Assembly: GCA_965214415.1 (NCBI GenBank)
Contig: CBDCBQ010000003.1
Coordinates: 3,286,001-3,350,000 of the forward strand
DNA: 64,000 bases
DNA from: RH-AL1 sp965214415
Lineage (GTDB): Bacteria; Pseudomonadota; Alphaproteobacteria; Rhizobiales; Beijerinckiaceae
Reading direction: 5' to 3'
Made by a program: the position numbers and the translations under genes
The notes under the pieces: generated by a model
What the model was told of the DNA's origin: nothing
What the model saw: the letters and a program-made list of their open reading frames with translations, nothing else
The model's database searches: none
Shown here: one piece after another, positions 29,026 to 37,332 of the stretch
Layout: every line of letters begins with the position of its first letter
How positions within the stretch are numbered: the first letter of the stretch is position 1

Positions 29026-29790
29026 TTGCTGATCTTTCTTCTCATCGCCGCCGCCGGGTTCGCGGCCGGCTTCATCAACGTGCTGGCCGGCGGCGGCTCG
29101 TTTCTCACGCTGCCGGCGATGATCGCCGGTGGCCTTACCGCGCTCGGCGCCAACGCCTCGTCGACGGTGGCGCTGTTTCCGGCGCAGGCGATCACCACCT
29201 GGCTCGCGCGCAAGGACATGGTGATGCCCGACGACGCCGAGGGCGTCAGCGTCAGGATGCTGGCGCTGATCAGCGCGATCGGCGGCTTTTTCGGCGCGTT
29301 GCTGCTGCTGGTGACGCCGCCCGGCCTGTTCTCGCGCATCGTGCCGTGGCTGATCCTGTTCGCCACGGGCATGTTCGCGCAGGGCAGCTTCGGCTCCGGC
29401 GCGCTCGCCGGCGGCCGCCTCAAGCTCGGCCGCAACGGCGTCTACGCGGTGCAGACGGCGGTCTCGATCTACGGCGGCTATTTCGGCGGCGGCGTCGGCA
29501 TCATGATGCTGGTCGCGCTGATCCTGTTCGGGCTCACCGACATCAAGGTGATGACCTCGCTCAAGATCCTGCTGTCGATGCTGATGAACGTGGCCGCCGT
29601 CGCCACCTTCGTCGTCATCGGGCTGGTGCGCTGGCCGCAGACGCTCGTCCTCATGGCGGGTGCGGTCGCGGGTGGCGTCGTCGGGATCGTGGCGGCCAAG
29701 CACGTGCCGGCGCTCGCCGTGCGCATCTTCATCATCGTCATCGGATTGGTGCTGACGATCGTGTTCTCCCTCCGCGCGGGGACGAGCTAG
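29026..29790 (+). CDS. TSUP-family permease (TauE/SafE)
   Basis: The 254-residue membrane protein starts at a TTG (29026), with about eight hydrophobic segments. FAAGFINVLAGGGSFLTLPA and the second-half repeat GGYFGGGVGIMMLVALILFG are the duplicated TauE/SafE signatures. Members export or import organosulfur compounds, sulfite or sulfate; the ligand is not predictable here. A small membrane protein starts 4 bases downstream, so the two are probably co-transcribed, upstream of hisS. Confidence 0.9.
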   Translation: MLIFLLIAAAGFAAGFINVLAGGGSFLTLPAMIAGGLTALGANASSTVALFPAQAITTWLARKDMVMPDDAEGVSVRMLALISAIGGFFGALLLLVTPPGLFSRIVPWLILFATGMFAQGSFGSGALAGGRLKLGRNGVYAVQTAVSIYGGYFGGGVGIMMLVALILFGLTDIKVMTSLKILLSMLMNVAAVATFVVIGLVRWPQTLVLMAGAVAGGVVGIVAAKHVPALAVRIFIIVIGLVLTIVFSLRAGTS

Positions 29791-29793
29791 CGC

Positions 29794-30006
29794 ATGGATC
29801 GTCTCACCGCCTTCGGGCTTGTCGCCGTCACGCTGATGCTCGTCACCTACGCGCTGGAGTCGCGCAGTCATTGGTTCACGCTGGCCTTCGCGGGGTCGTG
29901 CCTGCTCGGCTCGACCTACGGCTTCCTGCAGGGCGCCTGGCCGTTCGGGCTGGTGGAGGGCATCTGGGCGCTGGTGGCGCTCGCCAAACGGTGGAAGCTC
30001 GGCTGA
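29794..30006 (+). CDS. Small membrane protein (70 aa)
   Basis: Starts MDRLTAFGLVAVTLMLVTYA with two to three hydrophobic helices (LESRSHWFTLAFAGSCLLGS, then YGFLQGAWPFGLVEGIWALV) and ends AKRWKLG. The pattern resembles the CBU_0592-like family of short proteins found next to transporters; that link is tentative. Four bases after the permease stop. Confidence 0.75.
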   Translation: MDRLTAFGLVAVTLMLVTYALESRSHWFTLAFAGSCLLGSTYGFLQGAWPFGLVEGIWALVALAKRWKLG

Positions 30007-30043
30007 GCTTGCCGGGCCGCCCGCCCCCGGATAGGAGGCCAGC

Positions 30044-31669
30044 ATGAGCGACAGCAAGGCGAGCGACATCAAGACGAAAGCCGCCGAGGCGCGGCTGCCG
30101 CGCGGGTTGATCGACCGCGGGCCAGCCGACATCGCCGCGACCGCGCGGATGCTGGAGAAAATCCGCGGCGTCTACGAGCTGTACGGGTTCGAGGCGGTGG
30201 AGACGCCGGCGATCGAGTTCACCGATGCCCTCGGCAAGTTCCTGCCGGACCTGGATCGGCCGAACGAGGGCGTGTTCTCGTTCAAGGACGACGACGAGCA
30301 ATGGCTTTCGCTGCGCTACGACCTGACCGCGCCGCTCGCCCGCTACGTGGCGGAGAACTTCGAGCGCCTGCCGAAACCGTATCGCTCGTATCGCGCCGGT
30401 TACGTCTTCCGCAACGAGAAGCCGGGGCCGGGCCGGTTTCGCCAGTTCATGCAATTCGACGCCGACACGGTGGGCTCGGCGAGCGTCGCGGCGGATGCCG
30501 AGATGTGCATGATGGCGGCCGACACGCTGGAGGCGCTCGGCATCGCGCGCGGCGACTACGTCATCAAGGTCAACAACCGCAAGGTCCTGGATGGCGTGAT
30601 GGAGGCGATCGGCCTCGGCGGCATCGAGAACGCCGGGCGGCGGCTCACCGTGCTGCGGGCGATCGATAAGTTCGACAAGTTCGGCGTCGAGGGCGTTGCT
30701 GCGCTGCTCGGCAAAGAACGGAAAGACGAATCTGGTGATATCACTAAAGGGGCAAACCTTGAGCCATATCAACTCGGGCTGTTGATGCAATTTATCCAGA
30801 CAGCAGCCAACGTTGCAAATCTTCCGGATGAGGCCTCGACTCAGATCGACTATCGGTCACACGGTCACGTCTCGATACCGCAGAAAGATTGGGGGTTTTT
30901 CAACTACTTTCTTAGGGCTGAAAAGCCGGATAGCCCCATTTGGGTAGGGATAGATGAACTCTTCGATTTGGCGCTTATCCTGAGAGCTTCTGGTTATGCG
31001 TCGGACCGCATAAAGATCGACCCGTCCGTCGTCCGCGGCCTCGAATATTACACCGGCCCTGTCTTCGAGGCCGAGCTGACCTTCGAGACCCTCGGCGAGG
31101 ATGGGCAAAAAATTCGTTTCGGCTCGGTGGGTGGCGGCGGGCGCTACGATGGGCTCGTCGGCCGGTTTCGCGGCGAGGACGTGCCGGCCACCGGCTTCTC
31201 GATCGGCGTCTCGCGCCTGTATGCCGCCCTCAAGGCGATCAACTCGCCGATCGTCGCGAGCGCCGTGCATCGCGGCCCGGTCGTCGTGCTGGTCCTCGAT
31301 AAATCCGAGATTGCCAGATATCAGAAGCTCGTCACTGACCTGCGCAAAGCTGAGCCGCCCATTCCCGCCGAGCTGTACCTCGGCCAGTCCGGCATGAACG
31401 CGCAGCTGAAATACGCCGACAAGCGCGGCGCGATCTGCGCGATCATCCAGGGCTCGAACGAGCGCGACCACGCGGACGGCCCGCAGGTGGTGGTGCGCGA
31501 CCTCGTGCTAGGCGCCGAGCTCGCCAAGGCCTCGAAGGACCGCGCCGATTACCTCGAGCTGCGCCAGAAGGCGCAAAGCCCCGTCCCCGAGGCCGAGCTG
31601 GTAGCCAAAGTGCGCGAAGTGCTGGGGCGGCACTCGCCTTCATTGCGAGCTGAAGGCGAAGCAACCTAG
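30044..31669 (+). CDS. hisS: Histidyl-tRNA synthetase (mosaic, repeat-encoded tail)
   Basis: The product has 541 residues from ATG 30044, after AGGAGG. Class II motif 2 is at YRSYRAGYVFRNEKPGPGRF, the histidine-specific region at VVRGLEYYTGPVFEAELTFE, and motif 3 around GGGGRYDGLVGRF. An anticodon-binding domain follows. Residues about 225-325 (bases 30715-31020) are encoded by AT-richer DNA: sampled 60-base lines 30721 and 30901 have 28 G+C each, against 47 at line 30601. The last residues (SPSLRAEGEAT) are read from a dispersed repeat. The enzyme looks functional, and the oddities are discussed in the findings. Confidence 0.93.
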   Translation: MSDSKASDIKTKAAEARLPRGLIDRGPADIAATARMLEKIRGVYELYGFEAVETPAIEFTDALGKFLPDLDRPNEGVFSFKDDDEQWLSLRYDLTAPLARYVAENFERLPKPYRSYRAGYVFRNEKPGPGRFRQFMQFDADTVGSASVAADAEMCMMAADTLEALGIARGDYVIKVNNRKVLDGVMEAIGLGGIENAGRRLTVLRAIDKFDKFGVEGVAALLGKERKDESGDITKGANLEPYQLGLLMQFIQTAANVANLPDEASTQIDYRSHGHVSIPQKDWGFFNYFLRAEKPDSPIWVGIDELFDLALILRASGYASDRIKIDPSVVRGLEYYTGPVFEAELTFETLGEDGQKIRFGSVGGGGRYDGLVGRFRGEDVPATGFSIGVSRLYAALKAINSPIVASAVHRGPVVVLVLDKSEIARYQKLVTDLRKAEPPIPAELYLGQSGMNAQLKYADKRGAICAIIQGSNERDHADGPQVVVRDLVLGAELAKASKDRADYLELRQKAQSPVPEAELVAKVREVLGRHSPSLRAEGEAT

Positions 31670-31712
31670 GGCCGCGCGTCGGCCCTGGGTGGCGTCGCCG
31701 CGCTCGCGACGG
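31636..31712. repeat. Dispersed inverted-repeat element, copy 1
   Basis: Left arm CATTGCGAGCTGAAGGCGAA with following GCAACCTAGGG (31641-31671) pairs imperfectly with the right arm CCCTGGGTGGCGTCGCCGCG plus CTCGCGACGG (31683-31712). The same arms occur at 59469-59576. The left arm lies inside hisS and supplies its stop codon. Confidence 0.8.
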
Positions 31713-31713
31713 C

Positions 31714-32076
31714 CTACTGGTTGTAGTCGTACCGGTGGTCGTAGGCGTCTAGCACGGTGGCGGGCGGCGGGCCGTAGGGGATCGGCACGAGGTAGGGGCC
31801 GATGATCGGCAGCGCGGCGATCAGTGGCGGCGGCTCCGTGTAGACGGGCGGCGGCGCATAGGCGACCGGCTCCGGATTGCTTCCGCCCGGCACGATCAGC
31901 ACGATCGGCGGCGGCGCGACGACGATGTTGGGTGGCGGCAGAAGGTAGGCGGGCGGCACGTGGCGCCTGATCGAGGTCCGCACGCGCGGCCAGTCGGCAT
32001 ACGTCCGATCGAGATCGGCGGCGCTGGCGGCCGGCGCTCCGGCAATCGCGACCATCAGTACGACCAAGCCCCGCAT
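31714..32076 (-). CDS. Secreted proline-rich protein (120 aa)
   Basis: Signal peptide MRGLVVLMVAIAGAPAASAA leads into ADLDRTYADWPRVRTSIRRH, followed by a Pro-rich region (PPAYLLPPPNIVVAPPPIVL and further PPP runs) and the end YDHRYDYNQ. It is low-complexity and probably extended in the periplasm or cell envelope. Similar short exported Pro/Tyr-rich proteins are frequent in Rhizobiales; function unknown. It abuts the repeat that ends hisS. Confidence 0.7.
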   Translation of the reverse strand: MRGLVVLMVAIAGAPAASAADLDRTYADWPRVRTSIRRHVPPAYLLPPPNIVVAPPPIVLIVPGGSNPEPVAYAPPPVYTEPPPLIAALPIIGPYLVPIPYGPPPATVLDAYDHRYDYNQ

Positions 32077-32205
32077 CCATCGCTCCCGCCCCGACGCGGA
32101 CAGCGTGCCCGATTGTGGTTAACGGATCGCCGCGCATCGACATGCCATCGACTCGGCCGCGCGGTCCTCTCTAGGGTGCCGTGACCGACAATGGCCGGAG
32201 CCCGC

Positions 32206-33225
32206 ATGTCCCTGATCTGGCCCTCGCAACGCATCAGCGCGGCCCTCGCCGACGGCACGATCGTCACCGAGCGCGCCATCGACGCGGACCAGGTTCAGCC
32301 GGCCAGCCTCGACCTGCGGCTCGGCCCCAAGGCCTTTCGTCTGCCGGCCAGCTTCCTGCCCGGCCCGGGGCGCACGGTGGCGGACCGTCTCGCCGACCTC
32401 TCGACGCACGAGGTCGACCTCACCCGGCCGACCGTGCTCGAGCGCAATTGCGTGCACATCATCCCGTTGATGGAGCGGCTGCGCCTGCCGCCCGGCGTCG
32501 ACGCGCGGGCGAACCCGAAAAGCTCGTCCGGGCGGCTCGACATCTTCGTGCGCATCATCGTCGATGGCGGCGCAACCTTCGACGAGATCCCCGTGGGCTA
32601 CGAGGGGCCTCTCTATGCCGAAGTGGTGCCGCGCTCGTTCCCGATCATCGCGCCGGCCGGCAGCCGCCTCGCGCAGCTGCGCTTTCGCGAAAGCGGCGGC
32701 GAGACCAGCCGCATCGTGCCGGTGACGGTGGACCTCGACCCGGCCGGCAAGCCGGGCGGCATCATCGGCTATCGCGCCCGCAAAACCTCCGGGCTGATCG
32801 AGCTGGCGAAGATCGGCGCCTACCCGCGCGAGGCCTTTTGGGAGCCGCTGACCCTGCGGTCAGGCACCCGCGACCTGGTGCTCGATCCGGACGAGTTCTA
32901 CATCCTCGCCTCCGCGGAGGCGGTGGTGGTGCGCGCCGACGAGGCGGCCGAGATGGTCGCCTACGACACGTCCGTCGGCGAGCTGCGCTCGCATTACGCG
33001 GGGTTCCTGGACCCAGGCTTCGGCCTCGACGAGGCGGGCGGCGCGGGCAGCCGCATCGTGCTCGAGGTGCGCAGCCACGACGTGCCGTTCCTGCTCGACC
33101 ACGGTCAGCGCATCGCCACCCTCGTCTACGAACCGATGGCCGCGCGCCCGGACAAGCTCTACGGCGCCGACCTGCGCTCGAACTACCAGGGTCAGCAGCT
33201 CAAGCTGTCGAAGCACTTCGCGTGA
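32206..33225 (+). CDS. 2'-deoxycytidine 5'-triphosphate deaminase family protein (tandem Dcd/dUTPase folds)
   Basis: ATG 32206 has GGAG six bases upstream and gives 339 residues; ATG 32191 is an alternative. The N-terminal half shows PSQRISAALADGTIV, QPASLDLRLGPKAFRLPASF and ANPKSSSGRLDIFVRIIVDG. The second half has EFYILASAEAVVVRADEAAE and RIVLEVRSHDVPFLLDHGQR. Two dUTPase-like beta folds in one chain make it twice the size of E. coli Dcd, a form known in alphaproteobacteria. The presumed reaction is dCTP to dUTP for thymidylate supply. Confidence 0.85.
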   Translation: MSLIWPSQRISAALADGTIVTERAIDADQVQPASLDLRLGPKAFRLPASFLPGPGRTVADRLADLSTHEVDLTRPTVLERNCVHIIPLMERLRLPPGVDARANPKSSSGRLDIFVRIIVDGGATFDEIPVGYEGPLYAEVVPRSFPIIAPAGSRLAQLRFRESGGETSRIVPVTVDLDPAGKPGGIIGYRARKTSGLIELAKIGAYPREAFWEPLTLRSGTRDLVLDPDEFYILASAEAVVVRADEAAEMVAYDTSVGELRSHYAGFLDPGFGLDEAGGAGSRIVLEVRSHDVPFLLDHGQRIATLVYEPMAARPDKLYGADLRSNYQGQQLKLSKHFA

Positions 33226-33231
33226 CCCTTC

Positions 33232-33254
33232 CTTCTCCCGCTTGGCGGGAGAAG
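33232..33254. terminator. Hairpin between convergent genes (repeat family shared with 10.6 kb)
   Basis: A perfect 10-base stem CTTCTCCCGC-ttg-GCGGGAGAAG sits between the two stops (33225 and 33262). It has no T-run. The sequence is a member of the same palindromic family as 10605-10626. It probably acts as a bidirectional transcription or mRNA-end barrier. Confidence 0.6.
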
Positions 33255-33261
33255 GAGCGCG

Positions 33262-33990
33262 CTACCGCAGCGTCCGACCGAAGAGCGCGAACAGCCGTTC
33301 CCAATGGCGCTCGGCCGACGGCTTGTCGTAGGCGCCGCGCTTCGGGAAGGCGAAGCCGTGGCCAGCGGTTGGATAGATCTCGACCTCGGCATCGACTTCG
33401 CCCTCAAGCAGGGCGTCCCGCATGGCCGCGACCACGTCGAGCGGCGCATACTCGTCGTGCTCGGCGCAGGCGAAGTACAGCTCCGCCTTGGTCTTCGCCG
33501 CCATCAGATTTGGGCTGTCCGGCTTGTCGGTCACGAGCCGCGTGCCGTAGATCGACGCCGCGGCGGCGATGCGATCGGGATGGCGGGCCGCCGCGTTGAT
33601 CGCGTGCTGCCCGCTCATGCAGTAGCCCAGCGTGCCGGCTGGGCCTTTCGCGGCGGCCGGGTCGGCGTCGGCGAAAGCGAGCAGGGCGTCCGTGTCCGCC
33701 ATCGCCTTGGCGATCGTGAGATCGTTCATCAGCTCGAACATCTTTTCGCGCGAGATGGCGTTCGGGCCGGTGAACAGCTCCTCGCTGCGAACCCGGTAGT
33801 AGAGGTTCGGCAAGAGCACGTAATAGCCGACGCAGGCCAGCCGGCGCGCCATGTCGCGCAGCTCCTCGCGGATGCCGGGCGCGTCCATGAAAAAGAGGAT
33901 CGCGGGGTGCGGCCCGTATCGTTCCGGGTGGCACACGAATGTGCTCATCCGGCCGGCCGGCGTCTCGATGTCGACGGTTTGCTCGATCAT
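33262..33990 (-). CDS. Dienelactone hydrolase family protein
   Basis: The 242-residue alpha/beta hydrolase from ATG 33990 starts MIEQTVDIETPAGRMSTFVC. The nucleophile elbow is GYCMSGQHAI, with cysteine in the position used by dienelactone hydrolases. CAEHDEYAPLD carries the Asp and YPTAGHGFAFPKRGAY the His of the triad. FFMDAPGIREELRDMARRLA is the family oxyanion region. The natural substrate is not predictable and no catechol-pathway genes are near. Confidence 0.9.
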   Translation of the reverse strand: MIEQTVDIETPAGRMSTFVCHPERYGPHPAILFFMDAPGIREELRDMARRLACVGYYVLLPNLYYRVRSEELFTGPNAISREKMFELMNDLTIAKAMADTDALLAFADADPAAAKGPAGTLGYCMSGQHAINAAARHPDRIAAAASIYGTRLVTDKPDSPNLMAAKTKAELYFACAEHDEYAPLDVVAAMRDALLEGEVDAEVEIYPTAGHGFAFPKRGAYDKPSAERHWERLFALFGRTLR

Positions 33991-34020
33991 GAGAATGCTT
34001 CGGTCATGAGAGTGCTTCGG

Positions 34021-34347
34021 TTATCGGGCGGACAGGATCTGGTCTTCGGACCGAGCTGGCGCCGCCTCGGCCGCGAGCCGTTCGATCGCGGAGGCGTGCA
34101 TATCGATCGCGTCGTCATCGCCCCAGCCAATGACCGAGTCGCTGACGAGGTGAACGCTTTCGAAGAGCGCCCGATCATCGCGCAGCGGGGCGTCAATCTT
34201 GAGGCGTTTAATGGCTGAGCCGAGATCGACCGAGATCTCGGAGCGGCCCTCCAGTGTGACCCTGATATGAGACGCTTCGCCGGGCGCAACGGCAATGACG
34301 CGTTCGAAAGCTACCCCAACGGTCTCGATCTCTTCAGCTTCTTTCAT
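34021..34347 (-). CDS. DUF2442 domain protein
   Basis: From ATG 34347 the 108-residue product starts MKEAEEIETVGVAFERVIAV. The core SHIRVTLEGRSEISVDLGSA, LKIDAPLRDDRALFESVHLV and GWGDDDAIDMHASAIERLA matches the DUF2442 layout (a short beta-rich domain, often partnered with a DUF4160 protein in small toxin-antitoxin-like loci). Here the upstream partner is a different short protein whose end overlaps this start by 14 bases. Function unproven. Confidence 0.7.
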   Translation of the reverse strand: MKEAEEIETVGVAFERVIAVAPGEASHIRVTLEGRSEISVDLGSAIKRLKIDAPLRDDRALFESVHLVSDSVIGWGDDDAIDMHASAIERLAAEAAPARSEDQILSAR

Positions 34348-34495
34348 TGAGCCTTCTCCATTCGGCCTCGATGAAGGAACGGTTCGCAGGTCGCGCGGCC
34401 CACTCGAGCCCGGCAACAAGGTCTGTCTTCTGATAGCGGCCGCGCATCACTTCGAGTGCCCGCAGATCGATCAACACGTCCGTTTCCGCGGACAT
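34334..34495 (-). CDS. Small protein translationally coupled to DUF2442 gene (53 aa)
   Basis: ATG 34495 opens MSAETDVLIDLRALEVMRGR followed by YQKTDLVAGLEWAARPANRS and ends EAEWRRLNERS. It is helical and charged. The reading frame overlaps the DUF2442 start by 14 bases, indicating a two-gene unit. It resembles no family I can name; the pair is in the style of small partner modules. Confidence 0.5.
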   Translation of the reverse strand: MSAETDVLIDLRALEVMRGRYQKTDLVAGLEWAARPANRSFIEAEWRRLNERS

Positions 34496-34596
34496 TAGAT
34501 GAAAATGGGTGGCGCGTGATCGTCGGCTAAAACCCAGATCCCCAGCGAGCGGGAGAGGGTCGTGACGCGGGGCATGATGGATTCCCTCGCGCTCGA

Positions 34597-36015
34597 TCAA
34601 CACTCCGGCACGTTGACCGCCAGGCCGCCGCGCGCGGTCTCGCGGTACTCGGACTTCATGTCGAGCCCGGTCTGGCGCATCGTCTCGATGACCTGGTCGA
34701 GGCTGACAAAATGGCTGCCGTCGCCATGTAGCGCCAGCGAGGCGGCGCTGATCGCCTTGATCGCGCCAAACCCGTTGCGCTCGATGCATGGCACCTGGAC
34801 CAGCCCGCCGATCGGGTCGCAGGTCATGCCGAGGTGGTGCTCGAGGCCGATTTCGGCGGCGTTCACCACCTGTTGCGGGCTGCCGCCGAGCACTTCGCAG
34901 AGCGCCGCCGCCGCCATCGCGGCCGCCGAGCCGACCTCGCCCTGGCAGCCGACCTCGGCGCCGGAGATCGAGGCGTTGCGCTTGACGAGGTCGCCGATCA
35001 GCGAGGCCGTCAGCAGCATGTTTCGGGTGTCGACGGCGGTGCCGTCGCAGAACTCGCGGTGGTAGCGCAGCACGGCCGGGATCACGCCGGCGGCGCCATT
35101 CGTCGGCGCGGTGACCATCCGGCCACCCGCGGCATTCTCCTCGTTGACCGCCATCGCGAAGGTGGAGACGTAGTCCATGATCTCGTGCGGCAGGCGGCGG
35201 TTGCGGTGCTCGGCGGCATTCAGCCGAGCGTAGATGCCAGAGGCGCGCCGGCGCACCTTCAGGCCGCCCGGAAGGACGCCATCGCGGCCGAGGCCACGGT
35301 CCATGCAGTCCAACATCACGGCGGCGATGTGATCGAGGAAGGCGAGCGTCTCGGCCTCGGGCCGGCGCGGCGCCTCGTTGGCGAGCGCGATGGCCGATAG
35401 CGGCAGGCTAGTCGCGCGGGCGATGGCGAGCAGCTGCGCCGCGCTGGCGAAGCGATGCGGCAGGTCCGGCGCGGCCTCGCCATCGTCGGCCGCCGCGCCC
35501 TCGCGCTCGATGAAGCCGCCACCGACCGAGTACCAGGTCTCGGTCGCGATCGCCGCGCCACGAAAATTCTCGGCGACGAAAGTCATCGCGTTGGGGTGGC
35601 GCCCGAGCGGCGGCCCGTAGTCGAACACGAGGTCGGTGTCGGGGTCGAAGGCGACGCGGCGGCCGGCGATCGCGAGCGCCCTGTCCCGCGCGACCTCCGC
35701 GACGATCGCCTCGATCCGATCGGGGTCGACCGTGTCCGGCCATTCGCCGGCGAGGCCGAGAATGGTGGCGATGTCGGTCGCGTGGCCCTTGCCGGTCCAG
35801 GCCAGCGAGCCACGCAGGATCGTCTTTACGCGCGTGGCCTCCGGCGAACGCTCGAGCTGGCGCCGGAACGTCGCCGCCGCCCGCATCGGCCCCACCGTGT
35901 GCGAGGACGACGGGCCGATGCCGATCTTGAACATGTCCATGACGCCATGCGGCGGTGCCGCCGTCGCCGGATCGCGAGGCGGCAAGGTCGCGGAGCCGAG
36001 GGGTTCGACGGTCAT
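34597..36015 (-). CDS. sdaA: L-serine ammonia-lyase (serine dehydratase)
   Basis: This 4Fe-4S enzyme converts L-serine to pyruvate and ammonia. ATG 36015 gives 472 residues. The beta domain shows FKIGIGPSSSHTVGPMRAAA. The alpha domain carries AAVMLDCMDRGLG, MVTAPTNGAAGVIPAVLRYH and the cluster cysteines in GCQGEVGSAAAMAAAALCEV and HHLGMTCDPIGGLVQVPCIE. This single-chain two-domain form is the SdaA type. The frame extends upstream to 36156 without family content, so 36015 is chosen. Confidence 0.95.
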   Translation of the reverse strand: MTVEPLGSATLPPRDPATAAPPHGVMDMFKIGIGPSSSHTVGPMRAAATFRRQLERSPEATRVKTILRGSLAWTGKGHATDIATILGLAGEWPDTVDPDRIEAIVAEVARDRALAIAGRRVAFDPDTDLVFDYGPPLGRHPNAMTFVAENFRGAAIATETWYSVGGGFIEREGAAADDGEAAPDLPHRFASAAQLLAIARATSLPLSAIALANEAPRRPEAETLAFLDHIAAVMLDCMDRGLGRDGVLPGGLKVRRRASGIYARLNAAEHRNRRLPHEIMDYVSTFAMAVNEENAAGGRMVTAPTNGAAGVIPAVLRYHREFCDGTAVDTRNMLLTASLIGDLVKRNASISGAEVGCQGEVGSAAAMAAAALCEVLGGSPQQVVNAAEIGLEHHLGMTCDPIGGLVQVPCIERNGFGAIKAISAASLALHGDGSHFVSLDQVIETMRQTGLDMKSEYRETARGGLAVNVPEC

Positions 36016-36423
36016 GGGCGCTTTCTGCTGACGCACGAGGCGAATGCGCGACCGCGAGAATCGTGCCGCGCGGCGTTGCGGTGCTGGCCGGCGACCATTT
36101 GATGGGTTGTCACATAGGGTGGGCAATGGACCGATATCCGTAGACCTCGACGACACGACACGACACGGGCGCGGCTCGAGCGCCGCGCCGTTCGCAAAGG
36201 CCGCGTCGCGGGGGCCGAAGCGGGAGAGATTCTGCGGACTGCATTGGGCGGACGCGGATCAGGCGGGTTACGGACTTGGCTCCAGGATAGCCGCCCGTTT
36301 TCGGGGACTCGGCTTTGAGCCATACGAGATTGAGGAGCTTCGGGGCCGCGTTTACCGGGACTCTTAAGAGGAATGATCGCAGCCTGAAGCGCGCTTCTTG
36401 TCCAGCATGCTACATCGCCGTAA
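36016..36423. other. Intergenic gap (408 bases)
   Basis: This stretch lies between divergent sdaA and rsmC. Plus-strand frames in it are without recognisable domain. It should contain both promoters. I see no RNA gene, palindrome or pseudogene that I could defend. Confidence 0.35.
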
Positions 36424-37332
36424 ATGAGCAGCTTCGCCGTCTACGGCTTTCCCCCGCCCCAACTCGCCGACGTGCCCGTCGGCGCCACGCAATGTTCGCC
36501 GCTGGTCCCCGGCGCCGCCGATCTCGCCGCGATGCCGGAGGGCTCGCTCGCAGGCATGGTGATGCTGGCGGCGCCCGGCACGCTGGAGCGGCAGCACGAT
36601 CTCGCGGCGATGCTGCGCGCTCTGGCGCCAGGTGCGCCATTCACCGTGCTGGCGCCCAAGGACATGGGTGGCGCGCGGCTGGCGGGCGAGCTGGACAAGC
36701 TCGGCTGCGCGGTCGAGGAGACCGCCAAACGCCACCACCGCATTTGCTTTGGCACGCGCCCGGCGCGGACGGGTGATCTCGCGGCGGCGCTGGCGGATGG
36801 CGCGCCGCGTCGCGTTGCCGAACTCGGCGGCCTGTGGTCGCAGCCGGGCATCTTTAGCTGGAACCGGCTCGATCCCGGCTCGGCCCTGCTGCTCGAGGCG
36901 TTGCCGCCGCAGAGCGGGCGGGGCGCCGATTTCGGCTGCGGCGTCGGCGTGCTGGCGCACGGCGTGCTCGCCTCGCCGAAGGTCGAGCGCCTCGATCTGG
37001 TCGACGTCGACCGGCGGGCCATCGAGGCCGCGCGGCGCAACGTCGACGATCCGCGCGCGCGCTTCGCCTGGGCCGACGTGCGCGCCGGCACCGCTCTCGA
37101 GAAGCTGGATTTCGTGGTGATGAACCCGCCGTTCCACGATGTCGGCAACGAGGACCGGACTCTCGGCCAAATCTTCATCAAGCGCGCGGCGGAGGCCTTG
37201 CGGACGAGCGGCCACCTCTGGCTCACCGCCAACCGCCACATGCCCTACGAGGGCGTGCTGAAGCCGCTGTTCAAGACGGTGCGGCCGGTGGCCGAGGCGA
37301 ATGGCTTCAAGGTGCTCGAGGCGAGGAAATGA
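36424..37332 (+). CDS. rsmC: RsmC-like 16S rRNA guanine-N2 methyltransferase
   Basis: The 302-residue protein starts at ATG 36424. The N-terminal half (FAVYGFPPPQLADVPVGATQ) is a degenerate methyltransferase fold, as in RsmC, which modifies G1207. In the C-terminal half, GADFGCGVGVLAHGVL binds SAM and FVVMNPPFHDVGNEDRTLG carries the NPPF-H catalytic motif of N2-guanine methylases. It is probably translationally coupled to the pseudouridine synthase by an ATGA overlap. Another RsmC/RlmG-type site specificity is possible. Confidence 0.85.
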   Translation: MSSFAVYGFPPPQLADVPVGATQCSPLVPGAADLAAMPEGSLAGMVMLAAPGTLERQHDLAAMLRALAPGAPFTVLAPKDMGGARLAGELDKLGCAVEETAKRHHRICFGTRPARTGDLAAALADGAPRRVAELGGLWSQPGIFSWNRLDPGSALLLEALPPQSGRGADFGCGVGVLAHGVLASPKVERLDLVDVDRRAIEAARRNVDDPRARFAWADVRAGTALEKLDFVVMNPPFHDVGNEDRTLGQIFIKRAAEALRTSGHLWLTANRHMPYEGVLKPLFKTVRPVAEANGFKVLEARK

